Source: Streptomyces cavernae (lineage in GTDB: Bacteria > Actinomycetota > Actinomycetes > Streptomycetales > Streptomycetaceae). Taken from it: a stretch of DNA of 64,000 nucleotides. The DNA lies in NCBI RefSeq assembly GCF_004023625.1, contig NZ_ML137710.1, positions 47,904 through 111,903 of the forward strand, given 5' to 3'. The notes below the pieces were generated by a model that was not told where the DNA came from, searched no databases, and saw only the letters and a program-made list of their open reading frames with translations. Positions 43,659 through 52,521 of this stretch are shown piece after piece (positions within the stretch are counted from its first letter, which is position 1; every line of letters begins with the position of its first letter). The position numbers and the translations under genes are program-made.

Positions 43659-43930
43659 CGCACCCGCACGTCACCGGGCCCGAGTAGCGCACCCGCACGT
43701 CACCGGGCCCGAGTAGCGCACCCGCACGTCACCGGGCCCGAGTAGCGCACCCGCACGTCACCGGGCCCGAGTAGCGCACCCGCACGTCACCGGGCCCGAG
43801 TAGCGCACCCGCACGTCACCGGGCCCGAGTAGCGCACCCGCACGTCACCGGGCCCGAGTAGCGCACCCGCACGTCACCGGGCCCGAGTAGCGCACCCGCA
43901 CGTCACCGGGCCCGAGTAGCGCACCCGCAG
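43650..43930. repeat. Exact 29-bp tandem repeat, nine copies plus a partial one
   Basis: Units start at 43650, 43679, 43708 and so on to 43882; the tenth, at 43911, is truncated and followed by degenerate sequence. The unit begins CCCGAGTAGCGCACCCGCA and continues to CACCGGG. All nine are identical, so expansion is recent. The first copy contains the stop codon of the EF-hand gene. The 3' end of the neighbouring ligase gene (43955-43980) has a similar sequence. There are no spacers, so it is not CRISPR. Confidence 0.97.
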
Positions 43931-43951
43931 GCCCGAGTGGCACTCACCGCC

Positions 43952-45487
43952 TCAGGTGTCCGAGTAGCGTTCCCGCAGCTTGTACTTGAGCACCTTGCGC
44001 AGGGTCTCGTTGCGTGGAAGGGCGTCCACCACCTCCAGCTGTTCCGGCAGCTTGTGGACCGACAGCCCTTCCGCGCGCAGATGGGCGACGACGGCGTCCA
44101 GCGTCAACGCCGGAGCCCCGGGCCGCGCTTCCACCACGGCGCACACCCGCTCACCGCGGTCCGCGTCCGGCAGCCCGATCACGGCGACGTCCCCGACCGC
44201 CGGATGCCGGTGCAGCAAGTCCTCGATCTCCTTCGCGGAGATGTTCTCGCCCTTGCGGATGATGACGTCCTTGAGTCGTCCGGTGAGGACGAGATGGCCG
44301 CTGTCCAGGACGTGTCCGAGGTCGCCGGTGATGAGGAACCCGTCGGCGTCGAAGGCCTCGGCGGTCTGGGCGGGGTCCAGATACCCCTGGCACACGGCCT
44401 CCCCGCGCAGCCGCACCTCCCCGTCGACCCCGGCCGGCACCTGCCTCCCGTCCGGACCCGTGATCCGTATCTCCATGCCCTCCGGCGGCTTCCCCTCCGT
44501 CGTCGCCAGGTTCTCCGCCGTGTCGTCCGGCGCCCCCATGGTGATCATCGGCACCTCGGTCATGCCGTAGCCGTGGGTGAGCTGCACCCCCATCTCCCGC
44601 ACGACGGAGTGGTACAGCTCGGGCGGCTTCGGGGCCCCGCCGCCCGCGAGCAGCCGCAGACTGGGGATCAGCTTCTGGTCCGGCTGTTTGCGCTGCTCCG
44701 CGAGGAACATCGAGTAGAAGGCCGTCGAACCGCCCGCCACCGTCACACCGTGCTTGCGGTAGCCCTCCAGCGCGTCCGGCAGGGCGAACTGCTCGAACAT
44801 CACCGCCGGGAACCCGTACAGCAGCAGCATCACCGTGTAGTCGGGCCCGGCGATGTGCGCGTAGGGGAAGGCCATCGAGCCCACGTCGTCCGCCGACAGC
44901 CTGAGCGCGTGGGCGAGGCAGGAGCCGCCCGCGATCAGCGAACGGTCCGTGTGCAGCACGCCCTTGGGGTCGGAGGTGGTGCCCGAGGTCCAGTAGATCC
45001 AGCGGACCGCGGTGCCGTCGGCGGGCGGCGGAGGAAGGACGGACGGGTCGCCGTCGGGCAGGGCGTCGTACGCCTCGAAGATCCCCCGCGCGCCCAGCCG
45101 CCGCGCCATCGCGGTGTGGTCGAAGCCGCGCCATGTGCCCGGTACCCCGAAGAACTCGGCCTTCGACTCGCGCAGTGCGAAGCCGACCTCGCGGTCGCGG
45201 TAGAAGGGGATCACCGGGGACTGCACGGCACCGAGGCGGGCCAGCGCGAAGGAGAGCAGCGCGGTCTCGATCCGGGTGGGCAGCTGCCAGGCGACCACCG
45301 TGCCCGGGCGTACACCCATCCCGTACAGCCCGGCCGCCACCCGCTCGGCGCGTTCGCCGAGCTCGCCGAAGGTCAGGGTGCGGTCGTCCTGGAGGAGGAC
45401 GGGACGGTCGGGGGTGAGGCCGGCGCGGCGCGTCACCAGTTCCCAGAGCGTCCGCGAGGCCCCCAACGCGTGAGCGGTGTCGTTCAA
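43952..45487 (-). CDS. AMP-dependent acyl-CoA synthetase
   Basis: 511 residues. Adenylate-forming motifs: YWTSGTTSDPKGVLHTDRSL (P-loop), HGYGMTEVPMITMG, FLITGDLGHVLDSGHLVLTG, RLKDVIIRKGENISAKEIED, and the C-terminal lysine motif PRNETLRKVLKYKLRERY. It resembles cyclohexanecarboxylate/short aromatic acid CoA ligases. It is divergent from the amidohydrolase gene, and the shared gap holds two CTGACG-type operators. It probably activates the acid substrate of this catabolic region. Confidence 0.92.
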   Translation of the reverse strand: MNDTAHALGASRTLWELVTRRAGLTPDRPVLLQDDRTLTFGELGERAERVAAGLYGMGVRPGTVVAWQLPTRIETALLSFALARLGAVQSPVIPFYRDREVGFALRESKAEFFGVPGTWRGFDHTAMARRLGARGIFEAYDALPDGDPSVLPPPPADGTAVRWIYWTSGTTSDPKGVLHTDRSLIAGGSCLAHALRLSADDVGSMAFPYAHIAGPDYTVMLLLYGFPAVMFEQFALPDALEGYRKHGVTVAGGSTAFYSMFLAEQRKQPDQKLIPSLRLLAGGGAPKPPELYHSVVREMGVQLTHGYGMTEVPMITMGAPDDTAENLATTEGKPPEGMEIRITGPDGRQVPAGVDGEVRLRGEAVCQGYLDPAQTAEAFDADGFLITGDLGHVLDSGHLVLTGRLKDVIIRKGENISAKEIEDLLHRHPAVGDVAVIGLPDADRGERVCAVVEARPGAPALTLDAVVAHLRAEGLSVHKLPEQLEVVDALPRNETLRKVLKYKLRERYSDT

Positions 45488-45503
45488 GGCTGACCCCCTC
45501 TAG

Positions 45504-45518
45504 CTGACGGTATGTCAG
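45504..45518. promoter_or_regulatory. Operator A (CTGACG-GTA-TGTCAG)
   Basis: Inverted repeat with one mismatch, 17 bases before the start of the CoA-ligase gene on the reverse strand. It belongs to the shared motif CTGACG-N3-CGTCAG found at 45593, 51539, 58028 and 61325. Confidence 0.65.
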
Positions 45519-45592
45519 ATCGTGCCCAGAGCGTAGGGCCAGGCGCCTTGTCGGTCCAGGGGTGCGGGGCTAGCCTGCTTGTCGAGGAGTAT

Positions 45593-45607
45593 CTGACGGA
45601 TCATCAG
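45593..45607. promoter_or_regulatory. Operator B (CTGACG-GAT-CATCAG)
   Basis: Inverted repeat with one mismatch, 66 bases before the amidohydrolase gene. It is flanked by AT and AA, as are sites C and D. Confidence 0.65.
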
Positions 45608-45672
45608 AAACGGGCCGGGAGCGGCGCCCGCCAGGCGGGGCCCGAACGGCGCCCGCCAGGCGGAGGGGACCC

Positions 45673-46872
45673 ATGAGCGAACTGCCCCGCATCATCAGCG
45701 TCGACGACCACGTCATCGAACCCGCGCACCTCTTCGAGACCTGGCTGCCGAAGAAGTACCAGGACCGGGGCCCCAGGCCGCTCACCGCGGGAATCGGGGA
45801 ACTCGCCTACGTCGGCGGGAAGTACCAGATCACCATGGACCCCGACGGCCCGCCCACCGACTGGTGGATCTACGAGGACCTGAAGTTCCCCTACAAACGC
45901 AATATCGCCGCCGTCGGCTTCGACCGGGACGAGATGACCCTGGAGGGCATCACCCGCCAGGAGATGCGGCGCGGCTGCTGGGACCCGGTCGAGCGGCTGA
46001 AGGACATGGACCTCAACCACGTCGAGGCCAGCCTCTGCTTCCCCACCTTCCCGCGCTTCTGCGGCCAGACCTTCGCCGAGGCGCACGACAAGGAGGTGGC
46101 CCTGGCCTGCGTCCGCGCCTACAACGACTGGATGGTCGAGGAGTGGTGCGGCGACAGCGGCGGCCGGCTGATCCCGCTGTGTCTGATCCCGCTGTGGGAC
46201 ATCGAGCTGGCCGTCGCCGAGATCCGGCGCAACGCCGCCCGCGGGGTGAAGGCGGTGACCTTCTCCGAGATCCCCACCTACCTGGGGCTGCCGTCCATCC
46301 ACTCCGGCTACTGGGACCCGTTCTTCGCGGTGTGCCAGGAGACCGGCACGGTCGTGAACATGCACATCGGCAGCAGCTCCCAGATGCCGGCCGCCTCCCC
46401 GGACGCCCCGCCTGCCGTGCAGGCCTCGCTGTCCTTCAACAACGCCATGGCCTCGATGATGGACTTCCTGTTCAGCGGGGTCCTGGTGAAGTTCCCCCGG
46501 CTCAAACTCGCCTACTCCGAGGGCCAGATGGGCTGGATCCCGTACGCCCTGGAGCGCGCCGACGACGTCTGGGAGGAGCACCGGGCGTGGGGCGGGGTCA
46601 GGGACCTGATCCCCGAACCGCCGTCGTCGTACTACTACCGGCAGATCTTCTGCTGCTTCTTCCGCGACAAGCACGGCGTCGCCTCGCTGGACGTGGTCGG
46701 CCGCGACAACGCGACCTTCGAGACCGACTACCCGCACGTCGACTCGACCTTCCCGCACACCAAGGAGGTCGCCCTCGACCATGTGAAGGGACTCGACGAC
46801 GAGACCGTCTACAAGCTGATGCGCGGCAACGCCATCCGCATGCTGGACCTGGACTTCGACCGGGACCGCTAG
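45673..46872 (+). CDS. Amidohydrolase family (metal-dependent TIM barrel) protein
   Basis: 399 residues. Amidohydrolase-2 fold: IISVDDHVIEPAHLFETWLP, LCFPTFPRFCGQTF, GTVVNMHIGSSSQMP, LVKFPRLKLAYSEGQMGWIP and the late catalytic Asp in ATFETDYPHVDSTFP. Relatives hydrolyse or decarboxylate ring-derived acids; in actinobacteria they sit in catabolic clusters with CoA ligases and acyl-CoA dehydrogenases, as here. The stop overlaps the next GTG by one base. Confidence 0.9.
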   Translation: MSELPRIISVDDHVIEPAHLFETWLPKKYQDRGPRPLTAGIGELAYVGGKYQITMDPDGPPTDWWIYEDLKFPYKRNIAAVGFDRDEMTLEGITRQEMRRGCWDPVERLKDMDLNHVEASLCFPTFPRFCGQTFAEAHDKEVALACVRAYNDWMVEEWCGDSGGRLIPLCLIPLWDIELAVAEIRRNAARGVKAVTFSEIPTYLGLPSIHSGYWDPFFAVCQETGTVVNMHIGSSSQMPAASPDAPPAVQASLSFNNAMASMMDFLFSGVLVKFPRLKLAYSEGQMGWIPYALERADDVWEEHRAWGGVRDLIPEPPSSYYYRQIFCCFFRDKHGVASLDVVGRDNATFETDYPHVDSTFPHTKEVALDHVKGLDDETVYKLMRGNAIRMLDLDFDRDR

Positions 46873-48026
46873 TGGACCTCTCGTACACCCCCGAAGAGGA
46901 GGAGTTCCGGGCACGGCTGAAGGAGTGGCTGGCCAAGGTGCTGCCGACGCTGCCGCCGAAGCCGTCACCGGACGACTGGCCGGGCCGACGCGCGTACGAC
47001 CTCGGCTGGCAGCGGATGCTGTACGACGCCGGGTACGCCGGACTGCACTGGCCGGTCGACGCCGGCGGCCAGGGCGCGACCCCCACCCAGCACCTCATCT
47101 TCCTGGAGGAGACCGAGAACGCCGGCGCGCCCTACGTGGGGGCCGGCTTCGTCGGGCTGCTGCACGCGGGGCCCACGATCGCCGCCGAGGGGACGGCCGC
47201 GCAGCGGGCCCGCTGGCTGCCGCCCATCCTGCGCGGCGAGGAGGTCTGGTGCCAGGGCTTCAGCGAACCGGACGCCGGCTCGGACCTCGCGGCGCTGCGA
47301 ACGCGCGCGTGGCGCGACGGCGACGACTACGTGGTGAGCGGGTCCAAGATCTGGACCTCCCACGCGGAAGCCGCCGACTGGTGCGAACTGTTGGTCCGCA
47401 CCGACCCGACGGCTCCCAAGCACCGGGGGATCTCCTGGCTGGCGATGCCCATGGACGCCCCGGGCGTCACCGTACGGCCGCTGCGGACCCTCGCCGGCTC
47501 CACCGAGTTCGCCGAGGTCTTCCTCGACGAGGTGCGGGTGCCGGTCGCGAACCGGGTGGGCGCCGAGAACGACGGCTGGCGCGTGACCATGGTGACGCTG
47601 TCCTTCGAGCGCGGCACGGCCTTCGTCGGCGAGGTCGTCGCCTGCCGCCGGGTGCTCGCCGAGGTGGCAGGGGAGGCCCGGCGAAACGGCCGCTGGGACG
47701 ATCCCGTCCTGCGCCGCCGCCTCGGCCGGCTGAGCGCCGAGTTCCGGGCGCTGTGGCGGCTCACCCAGTGGAACGTGAGCGAGGCTGAGGGCACCGGCGG
47801 GGTCCCCGGGACCGGGGGTTCGGTCTTCAAGCTGAGGTATTCGCAGGCCCGGCAGGACCTCTACGACACGGCGGCCGAGGTGCTCGGTCCCGAGGCGCTC
47901 GACCTTGGCCGGGAGTGGGTCATCGACCGGCTGTCGTCGCTCTCCTACACCATCGCGGCCGGGACATCGCAGATCCAGCGGAACATCGTGGCCGAGCGCC
48001 TCCTCGGCCTCCCCAAGGGGCGGTGA
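46872..48026 (+). CDS. Acyl-CoA dehydrogenase, large-type partner
   Basis: 384 residues from a GTG sharing its G with the previous TAG. Motifs: LHWPVDAGGQGATPTQHLIF, EVWCQGFSEPDAGSDLAALR, YVVSGSKIWTSHAEAADWCE and SSLSYTIAAGTSQIQRNIVA. The middle and C-terminal FAD domains are complete. It is followed at once by a second, shorter acyl-CoA dehydrogenase. Such pairs form heterotetramers in actinobacteria (for example FadE28-FadE29). Confidence 0.92.
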   Translation: MDLSYTPEEEEFRARLKEWLAKVLPTLPPKPSPDDWPGRRAYDLGWQRMLYDAGYAGLHWPVDAGGQGATPTQHLIFLEETENAGAPYVGAGFVGLLHAGPTIAAEGTAAQRARWLPPILRGEEVWCQGFSEPDAGSDLAALRTRAWRDGDDYVVSGSKIWTSHAEAADWCELLVRTDPTAPKHRGISWLAMPMDAPGVTVRPLRTLAGSTEFAEVFLDEVRVPVANRVGAENDGWRVTMVTLSFERGTAFVGEVVACRRVLAEVAGEARRNGRWDDPVLRRRLGRLSAEFRALWRLTQWNVSEAEGTGGVPGTGGSVFKLRYSQARQDLYDTAAEVLGPEALDLGREWVIDRLSSLSYTIAAGTSQIQRNIVAERLLGLPKGR

Positions 48027-48028
48027 GT

Positions 48029-48976
48029 ATGCGTTTCCAACTCACTGAGGACCAGCGGGCCTTGCGCGCGGGCGTACGAGAGCTACTGGCGGCGCGCTTC
48101 GACCGGGAAGCGCTGCGGGCCGCGGTGGACACCCCCGGGCTGGACCGTGCGCTGTGGCGTGCCCTGGGGGCGGCCGGGTTCTTCGCGCTGCGGCTGCCGG
48201 AGGACGAGGGAGGCGTCGGACTCGGGCTGCCGGAGGCGGTGTTGCTGTTCGAGGAGGCCGGGCGGGTGCTGCTGCCCGGGCCCCTGGTCGCCACCCACCT
48301 GGCCGCCGGGGTGGTGGAGGGGGCGGCTACCGGGGAGACCGTGGTCACGTCTGTGGACGGCTCGCTGGTGGAGTGGCTGGACGCGGCCGATGTCGTACGC
48401 GTGGGTGATGCCCGCACCGTGGAGAAGGACGCCCTGGCCGCCGTACCCCTGCGGTCGCTGGATCCGCTGACGCCGTTGCACCGGACGGCGCCCGACAGCG
48501 CCCTCCACGGCGCACGCGACGGCGCACACGACGTGGTCGCGGCGGCCGCCCTGCTCACCGCCGCCGAGCAGCTCGGCACCGCCGCCCGCACCTGCGAACT
48601 GGCCGTGCAACACGCCCGGGCGCGTGAGCAGTTCGGGCAGCCGATCGGGGCCTTCCAGGCGGTGAAACACCTGTGCGCGGAGATGCTCGTGCGGACGGAA
48701 CTGGCCCGCGCCGCGGTGTACGCGGCGGCGGTGACCGCCGATCCGCTCGACATCGCGGCGGCCCGGCTGCTCGCCGACGAGGCGGCCCTGCAGGGGGCCC
48801 GTGACTGCCTTCAGGTGCACGGCGGAATGGGCTTCACCTGGGAAGCAGACGTGCATCTGCATCTGAAGCGTGCGTGGGTGCGGTCGCGCAGAGGGGGGTC
48901 CGCGGCCGGGGCGGAGGAGGCCCTGGCGGCCGATCTGCTCACCGCCCGGGGCACCTCCGGCGGTCACATGCTGTGA
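48029..48976 (+). CDS. Acyl-CoA dehydrogenase, short partner
   Basis: 315 residues from an ATG at 48029 with AAGGGG 8 bases upstream; a GTG at 48023 that overlaps the previous stop is possible. The N-terminal helical domain is normal (FQLTEDQRALRAGVRELLAA). The beta domain is abbreviated. The C-terminal region keeps ARAREQFGQPIGAFQAVKHL and QVHGGMGFTWEADVHLHLKR. The usual NAD-like active-site segment FSEPDAGSD is absent. This matches the second subunit of heteromeric acyl-CoA dehydrogenases. Confidence 0.88.
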   Translation: MRFQLTEDQRALRAGVRELLAARFDREALRAAVDTPGLDRALWRALGAAGFFALRLPEDEGGVGLGLPEAVLLFEEAGRVLLPGPLVATHLAAGVVEGAATGETVVTSVDGSLVEWLDAADVVRVGDARTVEKDALAAVPLRSLDPLTPLHRTAPDSALHGARDGAHDVVAAAALLTAAEQLGTAARTCELAVQHARAREQFGQPIGAFQAVKHLCAEMLVRTELARAAVYAAAVTADPLDIAAARLLADEAALQGARDCLQVHGGMGFTWEADVHLHLKRAWVRSRRGGSAAGAEEALAADLLTARGTSGGHML

Positions 48977-49413
48977 ATGTCACAGATCGTGGCATACCGA
49001 AATTACGGAGCGTTGATATCGGGTCGTGTCGCTCGAGGGGTCGTCACGGTGTGGAGTCGGCGCCACGAACCGGTACCTTGTGTGGGGTGCGAGTGGTTCC
49101 GAGGTCGAGCCGTCACGGTGTTGCCCATGAGGCGGCTCCGGAACGGGCGACGCCCACAGCTGGCCGGGCGGCACACCCCTGCGTAGCCGCCTGTTCGACT
49201 CCCCGCCGCAAGCGTCGCACAGTATGCCGTACGCGTACTCCTTCGCGCTGGAATATGCCCGAAGCGCTTGTTGGGGTGACTGTACGTCAACCATGCTGTC
49301 TCGCAGGGGAGTCACGTTCCGTGACCCCAGTTCTGGCCATGTTGGTCATGGCCACGATCGTGGCCTTGGTGAGGCGCGAGGCGATGTGTCCGCCGGTTCG
49401 GATGGTGTGAGCG
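48977..49413. other. Gene-free region
   Basis: No supportable gene in 437 bases. Frames open on both strands here have no recognisable protein character. The promoter of the RsbW-like gene should lie in the last 150 bases. Confidence 0.4.
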
Positions 49414-49956
49414 GTGCAGGTGCTTCAAGTGCAGCTGGAGATCCGGCCCGACCCCGCGGAGGTGGGGCGGGCCCGGAGATGGGCCCGTTCGCGGCTCGCG
49501 GGATCCGGGATAGGAGACGACGAACCACTCGCCGAGACGCTGATCCTGCTCGTCTCGGAGCTGGTCACCAACGCCGTGGTGCACACCGGCTGTCCGGCCG
49601 TCCTGCGGCTGCTGCTGCCGGGTGTCTCCGGCGCGGCGGCGGGCGCGGTGTCCGGCACGGTGCGGCTGGAGGTCGCCGACGCCAGCGCCAAGCCCCCCGC
49701 TCCCCGGCATGCCGAGGGTGACGACACGGGCGGCCGGGGCCTGGAGTTGGTCGACGGCCTCGCCGACCGCTGGGGCTGGGACCCGGACGGCACCGGCAAG
49801 CGCATCTGGTGCGAACTGGACCGCTGTCGGCCCGCGTCCACGGTGGCGACCGCCACGTACGAGGCGTCGGCGGGCCCCGCGGCGTACCAGAACGGTGCGA
49901 ACGCGTACGAGGTGGGCGCACGGGAGTACGACGATTTCGCCCGCGCGGCCGTCTAG
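49414..49956 (+). CDS. RsbW-like ATP-binding anti-sigma/serine kinase
   Basis: 180 residues from a GTG. The HATPase_c_2 family is evident: AEVGRARRWARSRLAGSG, LILLVSELVTNAVVHTG (N-box with Asn), VRLEVADAS and GGRGLELVDGLADRWGWDPD (G-boxes), then GKRIWCELD. A 35-residue Tyr/Ala-rich tail follows. Streptomyces has many such kinases, which phosphorylate STAS proteins or bind sigma factors. It is monocistronic and not obviously part of the catabolic clusters that flank it. Confidence 0.9.
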   Translation: MQVLQVQLEIRPDPAEVGRARRWARSRLAGSGIGDDEPLAETLILLVSELVTNAVVHTGCPAVLRLLLPGVSGAAAGAVSGTVRLEVADASAKPPAPRHAEGDDTGGRGLELVDGLADRWGWDPDGTGKRIWCELDRCRPASTVATATYEASAGPAAYQNGANAYEVGAREYDDFARAAV

Positions 49957-50541
49957 CCGCCCGGCTCAGGCGCGTCCGCGGACACCTGCGGATGTCCACG
50001 GATGCCCGCGTGGTGGTCTGCGGGAATTGCGGATGACCCGCGGAAGCGCGGACGGCACGCGGAATTGCGAATGGCACGGGGGAGGGATCGCGCCTTCGGT
50101 CATGCCGTGCGCGCGCCGACCGTGAAGGACCCGGTCGGCGCTGAGCGGTACGCGCAGCCGAACGCGCCGGAAGATGCTCCCGCACGCGCCCTCACAAATG
50201 GGGTGTATGCGATAAATCACCGATCGGGTGTTGACGCGAGGTGTCCGTTTGATCACGCTTGTGGGCAGCGATTCGCCGTGAGGGGACGACGAGGGTTTCG
50301 GTGACGGGAGCCCTCGGCGAGTGTGGGTCGCGTTCGGCGTCGGCTCCTTCAGGGTCGGGACGGCCACTCGGGACCGGGGATCGGTCCCTTGGGCCGCGAG
50401 GAGCAGGGCGGGAACGCCGGAGCCGGATGGTGGCGCGCATGCCGTGCTCGGGGCGGGCAGTGCGCGTCGCCAGCCGGCGGTCTCTCTCCTCGATGTCCGG
50501 GTGCCCCGTGTCCGGCCCCTCTCTCCCTTCCGGTGTCGCGG
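49957..50541. other. Long gene-free convergent gap
   Basis: No gene supported in 585 bases. Short GCGGA/CACGCGGAATTG direct repeats lie at 49975-50085. A TTGACG near 50230 in a comparatively AT-rich tract (50195-50260) might be a promoter, but no ORF follows it. Confidence 0.4.
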
Positions 50542-51477
50542 TCAGAGGATCGCGACCGGTGCGACCGGACTGCCCGTACCGCCGATGAAGGGCTCCGGGG
50601 TCGCCGACAGCAGGAAGGCGTAGCGGCCGGTTTCTCCACAGGTTGTGGACAACTCTTCGAGATTCCAGTTCTGGCCCTGGAGCATGCCCATCTCGACCAG
50701 ATCCAGCGCGTGCACCGGCAGCCACAGGTCCTCGATCTCCGGCGGGAAGATCTCGAAGGTCAGGGTGTCATTGGCGACGGCCGCCACATCGCGCGCGTGG
50801 AACCACTCGGGGGTGCGCAGGGACAGGCCCGGCGACGGGTACGCGTACGCGTGCTTGTCGCCCGCGAGGTAGACCCGCATCTGCCCGGTGCGCACCAGGA
50901 CGATGTCACCGGAGCGCACCCGCGTGCCCGCCAACTCCTCCGCTGCGTCCAGGTCCTCCGGTGTCACCGCGTGGCCGCCGTCCAGGCTGTCCCGGCCCCG
51001 AGCGCGGGCCACGTCCAGCAGGACACCGCGTGAGACGAGGTGGCGGGGTTTGTCGATACCGCTGAACTCGGCACCGCCGTGCGCGGTGATGGAGTCGGCC
51101 GGGCGCCCGTTGTAGAGCTTCCCCGAGTGCGAGACATGGGTGAGCGCGTCCCAGTGGGTGGCCGCCTGCAGGCCCATGGTCACCGCGTCGTCGCTGGTCG
51201 CTACGGTGCCCGCGCCGAAGATCTCCTGATTGATCTGCACCATCGTGTGCAGGGGGTTGACCCGGCCGGGGATCATCCCCGTCTGGACGCCGTCCTGCTT
51301 CAGGGGAAGCGCCAGCGGGATCCGGCGCCCGGTGCGGACGGTCGCGGCGGCCTCGCGCACGACGTCGTCGGTGATCAGGTTGAGCGTCCCGATCTCGTCG
51401 TCGGCGCCCCAACGGCCCCAGTTGTTCACGCGCCTGGCGATGTCGTGGAACGCAGGATGGAGTGCCGGCGGCGACAT
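50542..51477 (-). CDS. Cyclase family protein (kynurenine formamidase-like)
   Basis: 311 residues. Putative cyclase (Pfam 04199) pattern: WGRWGADDEIGTLNLITDDV, GLQAATHWDALTHVSHSGKL (metal-binding HWDALTH), SGDIVLVRTGQMRV and the PVHALDLVEMG segment. The family contains metal-dependent hydrolases such as kynurenine formamidase and isatin hydrolase. It probably acts on a ring-derived or cyclic intermediate of the nearby pathway. It is divergent from the SDR gene across a gap holding operator C. Confidence 0.9.
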   Translation of the reverse strand: MSPPALHPAFHDIARRVNNWGRWGADDEIGTLNLITDDVVREAAATVRTGRRIPLALPLKQDGVQTGMIPGRVNPLHTMVQINQEIFGAGTVATSDDAVTMGLQAATHWDALTHVSHSGKLYNGRPADSITAHGGAEFSGIDKPRHLVSRGVLLDVARARGRDSLDGGHAVTPEDLDAAEELAGTRVRSGDIVLVRTGQMRVYLAGDKHAYAYPSPGLSLRTPEWFHARDVAAVANDTLTFEIFPPEIEDLWLPVHALDLVEMGMLQGQNWNLEELSTTCGETGRYAFLLSATPEPFIGGTGSPVAPVAIL

Positions 51478-51538
51478 GAGTCCTCCCGGGGCTTGTCTTC
51501 ACGCAGCTGACGGGTCATAAAATCAACCCATCGCAAAT

Positions 51539-51553
51539 CTAACGGTCCGTCAG
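51539..51553. promoter_or_regulatory. Operator C (CTAACG-GTC-CGTCAG)
   Basis: One mismatch from the shared palindrome, 47 bases before the SDR start and 62 bases before the divergent cyclase start. A weaker half-site, CTGACG-GGT-CATAAA, lies at about 51507-51521. Confidence 0.62.
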
Positions 51554-51599
51554 AAACCGCGGGAAGAGGCGGAGAGCACTCGGGTCGGAAGGGGCCGGT

Positions 51600-52505
51600 G
51601 TGGGGAACTTCTTGGCAGACAAGGTGATCGCGGTGACCGGAGCGGGCCGCGGGATCGGGCGGGCGGTGGCGCTGGCGGCGGCGGCCGAGGGCGCGAGTGT
51701 CGTCGTCAACGACTACGGGGTCTCGATCGAGGGCGCGGAGCCCACGAGCGACGTGGCGCTCGGCGTGGTCAAGGAGATCACCGAGGCCGGTGGCTCGGCG
51801 GTCGCCGTCGCCGACGACATCTCCACCATGTCCGGCGGACAGCGGGTCGTGGACACGGCGCTAGGCGAGTACGGACGCCTGGACGGGGTGGTGTGCGTCG
51901 CCGGGATCCTGCGCGAGCGGATGCTGTTCAACATGTCCGAGGAGGAGTGGGACCCGGTCCTCGCCACCCATCTCAAGGGCACCTTCACCGTCTTCCGCGC
52001 CGCCTCCGCGGTGATGCGGAAGCAGGGCTCCGGCACCCTCCTCGGCTTCACCAGCGGCAACCACCAGGGCTCCGTCGCCCAGGCCAACTACAGCGCGGCC
52101 AAGGGCGGCATCATCTCGCTGGTGCGCAGCGCGGCCCTCGGACTGCACAAGTACGGGGTGACGGCCAACGCGGTCGCCCCCGTGGCGCGCACCCGGATGT
52201 CGGCGAACGTGCCCATGGAACTGAAGGAGATCGGCGAACCCGAGGACGTGGCGGCCCTGGTGGTCTACCTGCTGAGCGACCGGGCCCGGGAGATCACCGG
52301 GCAGGTGTACACCATCGCCGGTCCGAAGATCGCGGTCTGGGCCCAGCCCCGCGAACTGCGCGCCGCGTACGCCGACGGCTCCTGGACCCCGGAGAAGATC
52401 GCGGACTTCCTGCCCGGGACGGTCGGCGTCGACCCCATGCCCATGCTCGCCCAGCTTCAGGCCATGGCACGGGCGGCGAAGGCGAAAGAGCGGCCCAACG
52501 CCTGA
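51600..52505 (+). CDS. Short-chain dehydrogenase/reductase
   Basis: 301 residues from a GTG. The NAD(P)-binding motif is TGAGRGIGRAVALAAAAEGA near residue 12. Catalytic YSAAKGGIISLVRS is near 162, with the preceding Ser of the GFTSGNHQG strand. It is slightly long for an SDR, with a 40-residue C-terminal tail like the multifunctional beta-oxidation dehydrogenase group. It probably oxidises the 3-hydroxyacyl-CoA intermediate. It is followed by an acyl-CoA dehydrogenase and an alcohol dehydrogenase in one operon. Confidence 0.93.
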   Translation: MGNFLADKVIAVTGAGRGIGRAVALAAAAEGASVVVNDYGVSIEGAEPTSDVALGVVKEITEAGGSAVAVADDISTMSGGQRVVDTALGEYGRLDGVVCVAGILRERMLFNMSEEEWDPVLATHLKGTFTVFRAASAVMRKQGSGTLLGFTSGNHQGSVAQANYSAAKGGIISLVRSAALGLHKYGVTANAVAPVARTRMSANVPMELKEIGEPEDVAALVVYLLSDRAREITGQVYTIAGPKIAVWAQPRELRAAYADGSWTPEKIADFLPGTVGVDPMPMLAQLQAMARAAKAKERPNA

Positions 52506-52521
52506 CGTCCGGGAGGACACC

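Noticed and set aside
43650..43930. CRISPR array
   Set aside because: The 29-bp units are directly adjacent with no spacers, and no cas genes are nearby. It is a tandem repeat.
48980..49315. Small reverse-strand gene in the gap before the RsbW-like gene
   Set aside because: No family resemblance or convincing ribosome site, and its composition looks non-coding.
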